Shown here one piece after another: positions 1-7,590 of a stretch of 39,460 nt of DNA; the first letter of the stretch is position 1; each line of letters opens with the position of its first letter. This DNA comes from RGIG9115 sp045648165 (GTDB lineage: Bacteria > Bacillota > Clostridia > UBA1381). The notes beneath the pieces are model-generated. The model ran no database searches and was not told the DNA's origin. It saw only the letters and a program-made list of their open reading frames with translations. The stretch is taken from assembly GCA_045648165.1 (NCBI GenBank), contig JAZRNL010000043.1, positions 1-39,460 on the forward strand, given 5' to 3'. The position numbers and the translations under genes were made by a program.

Positions 1-34
1 AGGGTCGTTGGTTCAAGCCCAACTGCGAGAGCCA
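1..34 (+). tRNA. 3' end of a tRNA gene (isotype not determinable)
   Basis: Only the T arm and acceptor 3' strand lie in the window. Bases 7-11 (gttgg) pair with 19-23 (ccaac) around the loop ttcaagc, followed by seven acceptor bases 24-30, discriminator G at 31 and an encoded CCA at 32-34. The anticodon lies upstream of the window, so the amino acid cannot be called. An intrinsic terminator follows at once. Confidence 0.85.
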
Positions 35-37
35 AAA

Positions 38-66
38 AGAGAACACCGTATGGTGTTCTTTTTTTT
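38..66 (+). terminator. Intrinsic terminator of the first tRNA
   Basis: Bases 40-47 (agaacacc) pair with 52-59 (ggtgttct) around a four-base loop, and a run of eight T follows at 59-66. It ends transcription of the upstream tRNA unit. The pairing can be extended outward into the tRNA acceptor strand (27-34 with 66-73), which is unusual and is treated as a finding. Confidence 0.85.
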
Positions 67-420
67 GGCTCTCACGTTCATTTGAGGACGCATCCATTAT
101 GGCTGGTTTTTGTTGTTTTTCAAATTTCTTACCATTTACTAAATAATCAATAGGTACAACAAAGCTTTTCGATACTACATAGGGGTACATATCCAAATCC
201 CAAAAAGTAAAGAGAATGATTTTTAACAATTTAATTTAATCAAGTCTTGGACGACCAACCTTGTTTCCTTTTACTACAAGGTATTCTCTTGGCTCAACTT
301 TATCTGTTGTTTCATTAAAAGCGTAGATTGGATCGGAATTTTCAACAATCATTTCTAATTTTACCGGGGTTTTATTAGAATTGATGTGTAATATTTATCG
401 TGATTGTTTAATGTTTTCAT
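62..420 (-). pseudogene. Decayed minus-strand coding remnant, family not recognised
   Basis: On the minus strand one frame reads about 45 residues (including KLEMIVENSDPIYAF and ending KGNKVGRPRLD) to a TAA at 236-238. After that stop the same frame continues open, with protein-like content such as MYPYVVSKSFVVPIDYLV and NGKKFEKQQKPAIM, until it runs into the tRNA terminator. A short start-like segment, MKTLNNHDKYYT, begins at 420 in another frame. There is no intact gene and no clear Shine-Dalgarno. I read this as debris of one or two genes, perhaps of a mobile element lying against the tRNA 3' end. I do not recognise the family. The debris could also be fragments of two adjacent genes rather than one broken gene. 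Confidence 0.4.
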
Positions 421-478
421 TGATTATATTATACCATAAATTAGCTGATTTGGCTATGGTTTCAGCTGATTTTGTCAC

Positions 479-512
479 AAAAAAATGAGGATTTATTATC
501 CTCATTTTTTTC
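479..512. terminator. Bidirectional terminator, serving tRNA-Arg on the minus strand
   Basis: Bases 485-492 (atgaggat) pair perfectly with 498-505 (atcctcat) around a five-base loop. A runs on the left and T runs on the right extend the stem and provide U tracts in both directions. It lies about 30 bases downstream of the minus-strand tRNA-Arg. Confidence 0.85.
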
Positions 513-541
513 GTGGGAATTATTTTAGTATCCCCTTTTTA

Positions 542-616
542 TGGCACCCCCGACCGGAATCGAACCGATGACTAACCCTTAGGAGGGGCTTGTAATATCC
601 TCTTTACTACAGGGGC
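542..616 (-). tRNA. tRNA-Arg, anticodon CCT
   Basis: The reverse complement folds as a complete 75-base cloverleaf. The acceptor gcccctg pairs with cgggggt (two G-U pairs). The D stem is gtaa/ttac with GG in its loop. The anticodon stem agccc/gggtt closes the loop ctcctaa, which gives anticodon CCT. The T stem atcgg/ccggt closes the loop ttcgatt. Discriminator G and an encoded CCA end the gene at 542. An A follows the GG of the D loop, matching the arginine identity base A20. This rare-codon tRNA reads AGG. A strong promoter lies just upstream (633-661) and a terminator downstream (479-512), so it is a single-gene unit. Confidence 0.93.
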
Positions 617-632
617 AAAATTTACAATTACA

Positions 633-661
633 ATTATACCATAAACAAACAGTTTTATCAA
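633..661 (-). promoter_or_regulatory. Promoter of tRNA-Arg(CCT)
   Basis: Read on the minus strand: -35 TTGATA (656-661), a 17-base spacer and -10 TATAAT (633-638), preceded by TGG as an extended -10. Transcription would start about 10 bases before the mature tRNA 5' end at 616. Confidence 0.85.
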
Positions 662-797
662 GCTGTTTTTATAAAAAAATATTTCTTAACTCTCTTTTTT
701 TCTTTGTTGACTTTATATAAGAAAGGAGAGTGTTTTTTTATGTATAAAATGACTAATTTTTTTTAGTGGTTTTTTTCAAAAATTTCATAAAAAATCA

Positions 798-826
798 TTG
801 TACTTTTTTTCAAAATGTGATATAAT
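798..826 (+). promoter_or_regulatory. Promoter of the yicC-to-rsgA operon
   Basis: -35 TTGTAC (798-803), a 17-base spacer and -10 TATAAT (821-826), with TGA immediately before the -10 (extended -10). The predicted start near 833 leaves a leader of about 38 bases before yicC. No other comparable promoter is visible before 13569. Confidence 0.85.
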
Positions 827-870
827 AAAATACGTATACTTATAGTTAGAAATATTTGGAAGGTGAGCAA

Positions 871-1746
871 ATGATAAAAAGTATGACAGGCTACGGAAGA
901 TGTGAGGATATTCTTTCAGAGCGTAAAATAACGGTGGAGATTAAATCGGTTAATAACAGGTTTTCCGATTACAATATAAAGTTACCTCGTCATATGATTT
1001 TTCTTGAAGATAAAATAAGAAAATGTGTGTCAGAGCAGGTTACCCGTGGCAAGATAGATGTTTATGTTAATATTGAAAGCTATGCAGACGATAGTGAAGT
1101 TTTTTTGAACGAGCCTGTGGCAAAGCAATATATTGAAGCTGCGAAAAAGCTTCGTGACACATTCGGTCTTGCCGACGATATAACAACTATGAGCATATGC
1201 CGCTTCGGTGATGTTTTCCGTATGGAACGAGCAGAGGTTAACGAAGATGAATTGTGGAATGATGTAAGATCCGTGCTTGCACGAGCTCTTGAAAACTTTA
1301 TAGCCATGAGGTCTAGAGAGGGCGAGAGAATCTATGAAGACTTGAAAGCAAGAGTAGATTTTATGTCCGACCTCTCCCGACAGGTAGATGAGCGTTCGCC
1401 GCAGGTTGTTGCAGAATACAAAGAAAAGCTTTATCAGAAGATTAAAGAAACTCTTGAAAACAGAGAGATTGACGAGGCAAGAGTTCTCACAGAGGTAGCT
1501 CTGTTTGCGGATAAGGTTGCAATAAATGAAGAAACAGTACGCCTTGCAAGCCATTTTGAAGAGTATTATCAAATTCTTGACTCTGATGAGCCGGCAGGAA
1601 GAAAGCTTGATTTTCTAATCCAGGAAATAAACAGAGAGGTAAACACAATCGGTTCAAAAGCTAACGATTTATTTATAACAAAAACAGTTGTAACCCTTAA
1701 GGGTGAAATTGAAAAAATGAGAGAACAGATACAGAATATCGAATAG
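871..1746 (+). CDS. yicC: YicC family endoribonuclease
   Basis: This 291-residue protein opens IKSMTGYGRCED, the hallmark of the YicC/YloC family, and ends with the conserved ANDLFITKTVVTLKGEIEKMREQIQNIE-type tail (DUF1732). Members of the family are endoribonucleases implicated in small-RNA and mRNA turnover. I chose the ATG at 871 because GGAAGGTGAG lies seven bases upstream; an in-frame TTG at 856 has no ribosome site. It is the first gene of the long housekeeping operon, ten bases before remA. The yicC-remA-gmk-rpoZ-priA order is widespread in Firmicutes. The family assignment is secure; its RNA targets here are unknown. Confidence 0.93.
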   Translation: MIKSMTGYGRCEDILSERKITVEIKSVNNRFSDYNIKLPRHMIFLEDKIRKCVSEQVTRGKIDVYVNIESYADDSEVFLNEPVAKQYIEAAKKLRDTFGLADDITTMSICRFGDVFRMERAEVNEDELWNDVRSVLARALENFIAMRSREGERIYEDLKARVDFMSDLSRQVDERSPQVVAEYKEKLYQKIKETLENREIDEARVLTEVALFADKVAINEETVRLASHFEEYYQILDSDEPAGRKLDFLIQEINREVNTIGSKANDLFITKTVVTLKGEIEKMREQIQNIE

Positions 1747-1756
1747 GAGGAATAAG

Positions 1757-2011
1757 ATGAAGCTTATAAATGTTGGATTCGGTAATATGGTCTGTGCCGA
1801 CAAAATAGTTGCAATAGTAGGCTCTGAGTCTGCACCGATTAAAAGAATAATCCGTGAAAGTGAAGATAAAGGAATGCTTATAAATGCAACTTATGGCAGA
1901 AGAACAAGATCTGTTATTGTTACGCAAAGCGGTCATGTAGTGCTATCAAGTGTGCAGCCTGAAACAATAGTAAGCCGTATTGAGCCGGAAAGCGAGGAAA
2001 TAAATGACTAA
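1757..2011 (+). CDS. remA: RemA-like DNA-binding regulator (DUF370)
   Basis: An 84-residue protein with the typical start of the family (MKLINVGFGNMVCADKIVAI) and the conserved segment ATYGRRTRSVIV. In Bacillus subtilis RemA binds DNA and activates extracellular matrix genes, and it assembles into ring-like oligomers. In Clostridia it usually sits, as here, between yicC and gmk, and its regulon there is largely undefined. An AGGAGG site lies six bases before the ATG. The 3' end overlaps gmk by eight bases, so translation of the two is probably coupled. The length matches the family. Confidence 0.92.
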   Translation: MKLINVGFGNMVCADKIVAIVGSESAPIKRIIRESEDKGMLINATYGRRTRSVIVTQSGHVVLSSVQPETIVSRIEPESEEIND

Positions 2012-2597
2012 AGGAATTTTATACGTTATGTCCGGCCCAAGCGGAACAGGAAAAGGAACTGTTTGCGCAGAGCTTATAGAAAAAAGAGAAATACACCTTA
2101 GTATTTCAACCACTTCACGTAATAAACGTGCAGGTGAGGTTGCCGGTGTTACATATAACTACACTTCAGCAGAGAATTTCCGTGAGATGATTGATAACGG
2201 AGAACTGCTTGAATGGGCTATGTATAACGGTAATTACTACGGAACACCAAAAGCTCAGATAATGCAAATGTTGGAAGACGGAAAGGATGTTCTTCTCGAA
2301 ATTGAGCCGCAGGGAGCTTTAAAGGTAAAGGCGGAATTCCCTGAAACGGTGCTTATTTTCGTAGTTCCACCGTCAATGGAGGTTCTCCGTCAGCGACTTA
2401 CAGACCGTGGCAGAGAAACACAGGATGAAATTGAAGATAGAATTAATGCCGCAAAATGGGAGTTTATGCAGGCGCCGAAGTACAATTTCATAGTTGAAAA
2501 CGGAGACCTTAATAAATGCGTTACAGAAGTATCCGAAATCATGGATACTTGTAAAGAAACAAGAATAAAAGTAAAAAAATTGCTAAGCAATAATTAA
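2004..2597 (+). CDS. gmk: Guanylate kinase
   Basis: Phosphorylates GMP (and dGMP) to GDP with ATP, the essential cytosolic step toward GTP and dGTP. The P-loop GPSGTGKGT is at residues 11-19, followed by the GMP-binding segment with STTSRNKRAGE and GVTYNY. The ELLEWAMYNGNYYGTP region and the lid DRGRETQDEIEDRI are also present. The length of 197 residues is normal. The start at 2004 overlaps the end of remA. Together with rpoZ this places nucleotide supply and transcription genes side by side. Confidence 0.97.
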   Translation: MTKGILYVMSGPSGTGKGTVCAELIEKREIHLSISTTSRNKRAGEVAGVTYNYTSAENFREMIDNGELLEWAMYNGNYYGTPKAQIMQMLEDGKDVLLEIEPQGALKVKAEFPETVLIFVVPPSMEVLRQRLTDRGRETQDEIEDRINAAKWEFMQAPKYNFIVENGDLNKCVTEVSEIMDTCKETRIKVKKLLSNN

Positions 2598-2617
2598 GTA
2601 TAAGGAGAAATGTTATT

Positions 2618-2998
2618 ATGATGATTAAACCCGGAATCAGTGAGCTTTCAAAGAAAGTAGACTCAAGATACACTCTCGTGAGCATGGCTGCGAAAAGAGT
2701 TCGTATGCTGGGAGCAGATGCAGATGAGGTAACAGATGTAAAGCCTATTTCAAAAGCTGTTGAAGAAATTGCAGACGGCAAGGTTCAGTACTGTCGTGGT
2801 GAAGAGGCTTATGACGGTAATATGATGGGTGAAGGCAGTGAAGTGATTTTCACACCGTCAGAGCCAAGCTCAGACCTTAATCTGGAAGCTTTCAGATATG
2901 AGCTTGAAGTAGCTGAAAGAAGAGCTGCGGAGGAAAGAAAAGAGAAAGAACGTCTTGAACGCGAAAAAATGGAAGCACAGGCAGCAGAACAGGAGTAA
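2618..2998 (+). CDS. rpoZ: DNA-directed RNA polymerase omega subunit
   Basis: A 126-residue protein whose N-terminal part (residues 5-60: SRYTLVSMAAKRVRML, PISKAVEEIADGKV) matches omega, the small subunit that helps assemble beta' and stabilises RNA polymerase. A strong TAAGGAG site precedes tandem ATGs at 2618 and 2621. The residues after about 75 form a charged Glu/Arg/Lys-rich tail, probably a single helix, that makes the protein clearly longer than the usual 60-90 residues. The tail is in frame and followed at once by priA, so it does not look like a frameshift artefact. Confidence 0.92.
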   Translation: MMIKPGISELSKKVDSRYTLVSMAAKRVRMLGADADEVTDVKPISKAVEEIADGKVQYCRGEEAYDGNMMGEGSEVIFTPSEPSSDLNLEAFRYELEVAERRAAEERKEKERLEREKMEAQAAEQE

Positions 2999-3000
2999 TT

Positions 3001-5412
3001 ATGTTTGCTCGAGTTATATTAAGTCATTCCTCCCGTGCAATGGATAAAATCCTGGAATACAGAGTTCCTGACGGTATGACCGTAAAAACAGGGGATGCAG
3101 TAACTGTTCCCTTCGGGATGAAAAATAAACCGACACAGGGTTATGTAGTTTCGGTATCTCCATGTGCAGAATTTGCTGAAAACAGAATAAAAGATATAAA
3201 ATCTATATCTGCTATGGGACGGGCATTTGACGAAAATATGCTTGAGGTAATATCCTATATGAGGCAGAAATATCTCTGCACTTTTACCGAAGCGGTTAAT
3301 GCAGTTGTCCCGGCGGGGGCATCAGTGCGCTCTGAGGAATGGATTTATCCCGGAAGCGAAGATGAATTGAAAGGCAGAAAAAAGGAAGTATACGATGCGG
3401 TGGCAAAAGCCGGCGTGATTGAATATACTGCACTTTTAAATAAGTTCCCATATGACAGTTCACAGGTAATACGTGAGCTTGTGCAAAGAGGAAGCCTTAT
3501 CCGAAAGTACAGTGAAAAAGCTAATGTTAAGCGCAAAACTGAAAATGCAGTGCGTCTTTGTGTATCCCGTGATGAGGCTCTGGAGCTTGCAGAAACGATG
3601 CGGAAAAAGGCACCCAGACGTGCGGCGGCTCTTGAGATTATGGCAGATGCAGAATTGCTCTCATACTCTGATCTCAAACGTTTTGCAGAATGTGACAGCA
3701 GTGCAATAAACGGTTTGTGTGAAAAAGGCATATTTGAAAAAACGGTTGTTGAAATAGAAAGAAACCCTAATCTCTACTATGTAAAGCCTGATGAAGAAAA
3801 ACCACTTACTGCGCAGCAAAGAGCAGTAGTTGATGAGATTGTACCTTTTATTAACCGACGGGAAGCTGAAACTTTTTTACTTCACGGAGTAACTGGAAGC
3901 GGTAAAACGGAAGTGTATATGAATTGCATAAAGCGTGTGACTGATATGGGACGCAAGGCTATAGTACTTGTCCCCGAAATATCCCTCACACCGCAGACTG
4001 TAAATCGTTTCAGAGCCCGGTTTGGCGACCGTATAGCTGTTATGCACAGTGCATTGTCACAGGGGGAGCGATTTGACCAGTGGCGTAAAATCCGTGACGG
4101 CGGAGCTGATATTGTAATAGGTGCAAGATCGGCGGTTTTTGCGCCCCTTGATGATATAGGAATAATAATCCTCGACGAGGAACACAGTGAAACATATAAA
4201 TCAGAAACCTCGCCCAGATATGTAACGGGTGAAATTGCAAAATTCAGGGCAATGCAATTCGGTGCAGTCGTTGTATTTGCAAGTGCCACACCTTCATTCG
4301 AGTCGTTTTATAAAGCAAAGTCGGGTGAAATGCGGCTTCTTACAATGACAAAACGGTTTAACCTCAACTCTATGCCTCAGATATCTGTTGTGGATATGCG
4401 CGCTGAGCTTCAAAACGGTAACAAATCAATGTTTTCGAAGGAGCTTCAGGCGGAAATTCGTAACAATCTGGAGCGTGGTGAACAAACTATTCTGTTTATG
4501 AACAGGCGAGGTTTTTCAACCTTCGTTTCTTGCAGAGAATGTGGTTATGTTGTTCACTGCCCCAACTGTAACATCTCAATGACATATCATAAGTTTGATG
4601 ATACATTGCAGTGCCATTACTGTGGTCACACGGTTAATAACTACACTGTTTGCCCCTCTTGCGGAAGTCATTACATACGTTACTTTGGCGGCGGGACTGA
4701 AAAGGTAGAGGGGGAGGTAAAAGCTTTATTCCCTGACGCAACAACAATTCGTATGGATATTGACACAACAGGAAAAAAGCAATCCCACCGTAAAATTCTT
4801 GAGAAATTTGATAAAGAAAAAATTGACATATTAATTGGCACACAGATGGTAACAAAGGGTCTTGATTTTGAAAACGTAACTCTTGTAGGAGTTGTTTCGG
4901 CAGATACTATGCTAAATATAGACGACTACCGGAGCGGAGAGCGAACGTTTGGAATACTTGAACAGGTAACAGGCCGTGCCGGAAGAGGCAGTAAACGCGG
5001 AAGAGCCGTTATCCAGACGTATTCGCCCGACCATGAAGCCATTATTATGGCGGCGCACCATAACTATAACAAATACTACGAAGATGAAATAAGGCTTCGC
5101 AAAATACTTTGGTATCCACCGTTTTCTGATATGACACTTGTGGGCTTTTCAGGTCCTGTGCATAAGGATGTAGAGGAGTGTGCAAAGCTCTTCGCCAAAA
5201 TGCTCGGTAAAGGAGATTTCAGCGTTTTGGGCCCGTTACCGTGCGCTGTGTCGAAAATTAAAAACAAATACAGATATCAAATAATAATAAAAAGTAAAAC
5301 AGATGCAGATATTACGGATATTCTTGTTAAAGCAAGGCAAAAATGTTCGGAAAATCTGAACTTCAGTGATGTGACGGTAATCATAGATAAAAATCCTGTT
5401 CATATTCATTGA
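3001..5412 (+). CDS. priA: Primosomal protein N', replication restart helicase
   Basis: An 803-residue 3'-to-5' superfamily 2 DNA helicase that reloads the replisome at stalled forks. The N-terminal DNA-binding domain (about 1-105) is followed by a winged-helix region. Walker A GVTGSGKTEVY is at about 294-304 and the DEEH box at about 391. Four CxxC pairs (CREC, CPNC, CHYC, CPSC; about 511-557) bind two zinc ions. Helicase motifs V/VI (GTQMVTKGLDF, QVTGRAGRG) follow. It starts three bases after rpoZ, and its ribosome site lies inside the end of that gene. The priA-def-fmt order is classic. Confidence 0.97.
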   Translation: MFARVILSHSSRAMDKILEYRVPDGMTVKTGDAVTVPFGMKNKPTQGYVVSVSPCAEFAENRIKDIKSISAMGRAFDENMLEVISYMRQKYLCTFTEAVNAVVPAGASVRSEEWIYPGSEDELKGRKKEVYDAVAKAGVIEYTALLNKFPYDSSQVIRELVQRGSLIRKYSEKANVKRKTENAVRLCVSRDEALELAETMRKKAPRRAAALEIMADAELLSYSDLKRFAECDSSAINGLCEKGIFEKTVVEIERNPNLYYVKPDEEKPLTAQQRAVVDEIVPFINRREAETFLLHGVTGSGKTEVYMNCIKRVTDMGRKAIVLVPEISLTPQTVNRFRARFGDRIAVMHSALSQGERFDQWRKIRDGGADIVIGARSAVFAPLDDIGIIILDEEHSETYKSETSPRYVTGEIAKFRAMQFGAVVVFASATPSFESFYKAKSGEMRLLTMTKRFNLNSMPQISVVDMRAELQNGNKSMFSKELQAEIRNNLERGEQTILFMNRRGFSTFVSCRECGYVVHCPNCNISMTYHKFDDTLQCHYCGHTVNNYTVCPSCGSHYIRYFGGGTEKVEGEVKALFPDATTIRMDIDTTGKKQSHRKILEKFDKEKIDILIGTQMVTKGLDFENVTLVGVVSADTMLNIDDYRSGERTFGILEQVTGRAGRGSKRGRAVIQTYSPDHEAIIMAAHHNYNKYYEDEIRLRKILWYPPFSDMTLVGFSGPVHKDVEECAKLFAKMLGKGDFSVLGPLPCAVSKIKNKYRYQIIIKSKTDADITDILVKARQKCSENLNFSDVTVIIDKNPVHIH

Positions 5413-5437
5413 GCTTCTGTGAAGGGAGAAAAGCACA

Positions 5438-5926
5438 ATGGCTATCAGAGAAGTAAGAAAAAAGGGCGATCCCATACTTGAAAAGGTATGTAAGCCTGTA
5501 AAGAATTTTGACGAAAAGCTTCATATTCTTCTCGATGATATGAAAGAAACTCTCACAAAATACGAGGGTGTAGGTCTTGCCGCACCGCAGGTTGGTATTT
5601 TAAAAAGAGTTTTTATAATAGATTTTGACGGTGAATATATCGAGGCTATCAATCCGGAAATAATTGAAACCTCAGGTGAAGAAATACTTCGTGAAGGTTG
5701 CCTCAGTATTCCGGACGAGTGGTACGATGTCCCAAGACCTGCAAAGGTAACCCTCAAAGCTTGTGATAGGTATGGAAACAGCTTTGTAAAAATAGGCGAG
5801 GGAATTATGGCAAGAGCATTCTGCCATGAATCTGACCATCTTGACGGGATTTTGTATATCAGCAAAATATCGGAAGAAGAAAAACTTCGTCAATTAGGCA
5901 TCAGAGAAGACGAAGATAACTTATAA
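5438..5926 (+). CDS. def: Peptide deformylase
   Basis: Removes the formyl group from the initiator methionine of nascent proteins. All three metal/catalytic motifs are visible: G44-VGLAAPQ, E86-GCLS with the cysteine ligand, and H130-ESDH with two histidine ligands and the catalytic glutamate. Length 162 residues, normal for the short clostridial form. A GAAGGGAG ribosome site precedes the ATG. It lies just before fmt, the enzyme that adds the formyl group to initiator tRNA, so the formylation cycle is encoded in one stretch. Confidence 0.97.
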   Translation: MAIREVRKKGDPILEKVCKPVKNFDEKLHILLDDMKETLTKYEGVGLAAPQVGILKRVFIIDFDGEYIEAINPEIIETSGEEILREGCLSIPDEWYDVPRPAKVTLKACDRYGNSFVKIGEGIMARAFCHESDHLDGILYISKISEEEKLRQLGIREDEDNL

Positions 5927-5948
5927 TAGTAGATGAGAGGAAAAGCAT

Positions 5949-6896
5949 ATGCGAATACTGTTTATGGGAACTCCTGATTTTGCAGAAGCAAGCCTTAATG
6001 CGCTGATTGCAGACGGGAGAAACGTGGTGGGAGTAGTTACAAATCCCGACAAACCCAAGGGCAGAGGTCATAAAATGATGAAGCCTCCTGTTAAGGAAGC
6101 AGCAGAAAAAGCAGGTATCCCTGTGTGGCAACCCGTAACATTAAAAAACGGAGAGCTTAAAGAAGTTCTTGATATTTTAAAACCCGATGTAATATGCGTG
6201 GTAGCCTACGGACGCATATTGCCCGACTATGTTCTTAAATATCCGGAGTATGGATGTGTAAATGTTCATGGCTCGTTGCTTCCGGCATACAGAGGCGCAG
6301 CGCCCATTCAGCGAAGTGTTATAAACGGCGAAGAATATACAGGTATAACAACAATGCTTATGAATGAGGGACTGGATACAGGTGATATGCTCCTTACCCA
6401 GAAAGTGAAAATCGGTAACGACGAAACTTCGGAGGAGCTTTTTGATCGTCTTGCGCCTATAGGCGGCGATCTTTTGCTCAGAACTCTTGACGGGCTTAAA
6501 GACGGCACTGTAACGCCTGTGAAGCAGGACGATACTCTGTCGACCTATGCGCCTATGATAAAAAAAGAAGAGGGGCTTGTTGATTGGTCATCAGACGGAA
6601 AAACAATCCATAATCTTGTACGGGGTATGAACTCATGGCCTATGGCGTATACTTTTTATAAGGGAGAAGCGGTTAAAATAATTTCCGTAACTCCCTGTAG
6701 TAAACAAACATCAGAGCTACCCGGAACAATCCTGGGGCTTGAAAAGAATATGGGACTTCGGGTTGCCTGCGGAGGCGGTACAGTGCTTGTCCGTGAGGTT
6801 CAGTTTCCCGGTAGCCGGCGTATGAATATAGAGGATTATATGCGAGGTCACGAAATCAATATCGGTGAAAAATTTGAGTCCCAACAGGGAGAATAA
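5949..6896 (+). CDS. fmt: Methionyl-tRNA formyltransferase
   Basis: Transfers a formyl group from 10-formyl-tetrahydrofolate to methionyl-initiator tRNA. The protein has 315 residues. The N-terminal opening FMGTPDFAEASL, the active-site segment NVHGSLLPAYRGAAPIQ (N105, H107) and GLDTGDML (D143) are all present. The C-terminal OB-like domain begins near residue 205. A GAGAGGAAAAG site precedes the ATG. Two bases separate it from the following metallopeptidase gene, in the same operon as def. Confidence 0.97.
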   Translation: MRILFMGTPDFAEASLNALIADGRNVVGVVTNPDKPKGRGHKMMKPPVKEAAEKAGIPVWQPVTLKNGELKEVLDILKPDVICVVAYGRILPDYVLKYPEYGCVNVHGSLLPAYRGAAPIQRSVINGEEYTGITTMLMNEGLDTGDMLLTQKVKIGNDETSEELFDRLAPIGGDLLLRTLDGLKDGTVTPVKQDDTLSTYAPMIKKEEGLVDWSSDGKTIHNLVRGMNSWPMAYTFYKGEAVKIISVTPCSKQTSELPGTILGLEKNMGLRVACGGGTVLVREVQFPGSRRMNIEDYMRGHEINIGEKFESQQGE

Positions 6897-6898
6897 TT

Positions 6899-7585
6899 AT
6901 GTTTTATTATTACGATTCAACGTATATACTGGTAATTGCGGCTTTTTTGCTTAGTATGTTTGCTTCTTTTGGAGTAAACAGTGCATTTTCAAAATATAGT
7001 AAAAAGCTAAATTCAAGAGGTCTTACTGCAGCGGATGCGGCAAGGCGTATTCTGAATAGTAACGGGCTTTCAAATGTAACAATAGAGCACGTTTCAGGCA
7101 AGCTTTCCGACCATTTTGACCCCAGAACCAATGTGGTACGTCTTTCAGATTCAACCTATAACTCAACATCAGTTGCGGCAATCGGTGTTGCAGCTCACGA
7201 ATGCGGCCATGCAATTCAACATGCAACAGGCTATGTTCCTATTAAAATAAGAAATTCTATAGTGCCTGTTGTGAATATAGGAAATGCGTTGTCAATGCCC
7301 TTGTTTTTTATAGGTCTTGTCATGGGAATGACAAATCTTGCTCTTGCAGGTGCTTTGCTTTTTGGGCTTGTACTTCTGTTTCAGGTTTTAACACTCCCTG
7401 TGGAGTTTAACGCAAGCAGACGTGCACTTAAAATTCTTGACACCTCGGATTTGCTCTACGGTGACGAGTTGAAGGGAGCCAAGAAGGTTTTAACTGCAGC
7501 GGCAATGACATATGTTGCGGCAGTTGCATCAACTGCACTTCAGCTACTCCGGCTTCTTCTTATTCTTAACAGGAGACGTGACTGA
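6899..7585 (+). CDS. Membrane zinc metallopeptidase, YugP family
   Basis: A 228-residue integral membrane protein of the Zn_peptidase_2 (YugP) family. The zinc-binding and catalytic motif HECGHAIQH is in the first half, with a long hydrophobic hairpin after it (about residues 120-165). A second hydrophobic stretch near the C-terminus (AAMTYVAAVASTALQLLRLLLIL) is followed by a short basic tail. An N-terminal membrane segment (about 8-26) is also visible. Its substrates are unknown. This gene commonly sits between fmt and rsmB in Clostridia. Its ribosome site (CAGGGAG) lies within the end of fmt. Confidence 0.88.
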   Translation: MFYYYDSTYILVIAAFLLSMFASFGVNSAFSKYSKKLNSRGLTAADAARRILNSNGLSNVTIEHVSGKLSDHFDPRTNVVRLSDSTYNSTSVAAIGVAAHECGHAIQHATGYVPIKIRNSIVPVVNIGNALSMPLFFIGLVMGMTNLALAGALLFGLVLLFQVLTLPVEFNASRRALKILDTSDLLYGDELKGAKKVLTAAAMTYVAAVASTALQLLRLLLILNRRRD

Positions 7586-7590
7586 TAAGT

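Noticed and set aside
740..766. Eight-codon frame MYKMTNFF with an AAGGAG upstream, before the yicC promoter
   Set aside because: It lies upstream of the predicted yicC transcription start, has no promoter of its own with a credible -10, and is too short to support as a gene.
1030..1572. A 180-codon open frame antisense to yicC
   Set aside because: It mirrors codon bias of the yicC frame, has no ribosome site and no recognisable domain; yicC itself is a clear family member.
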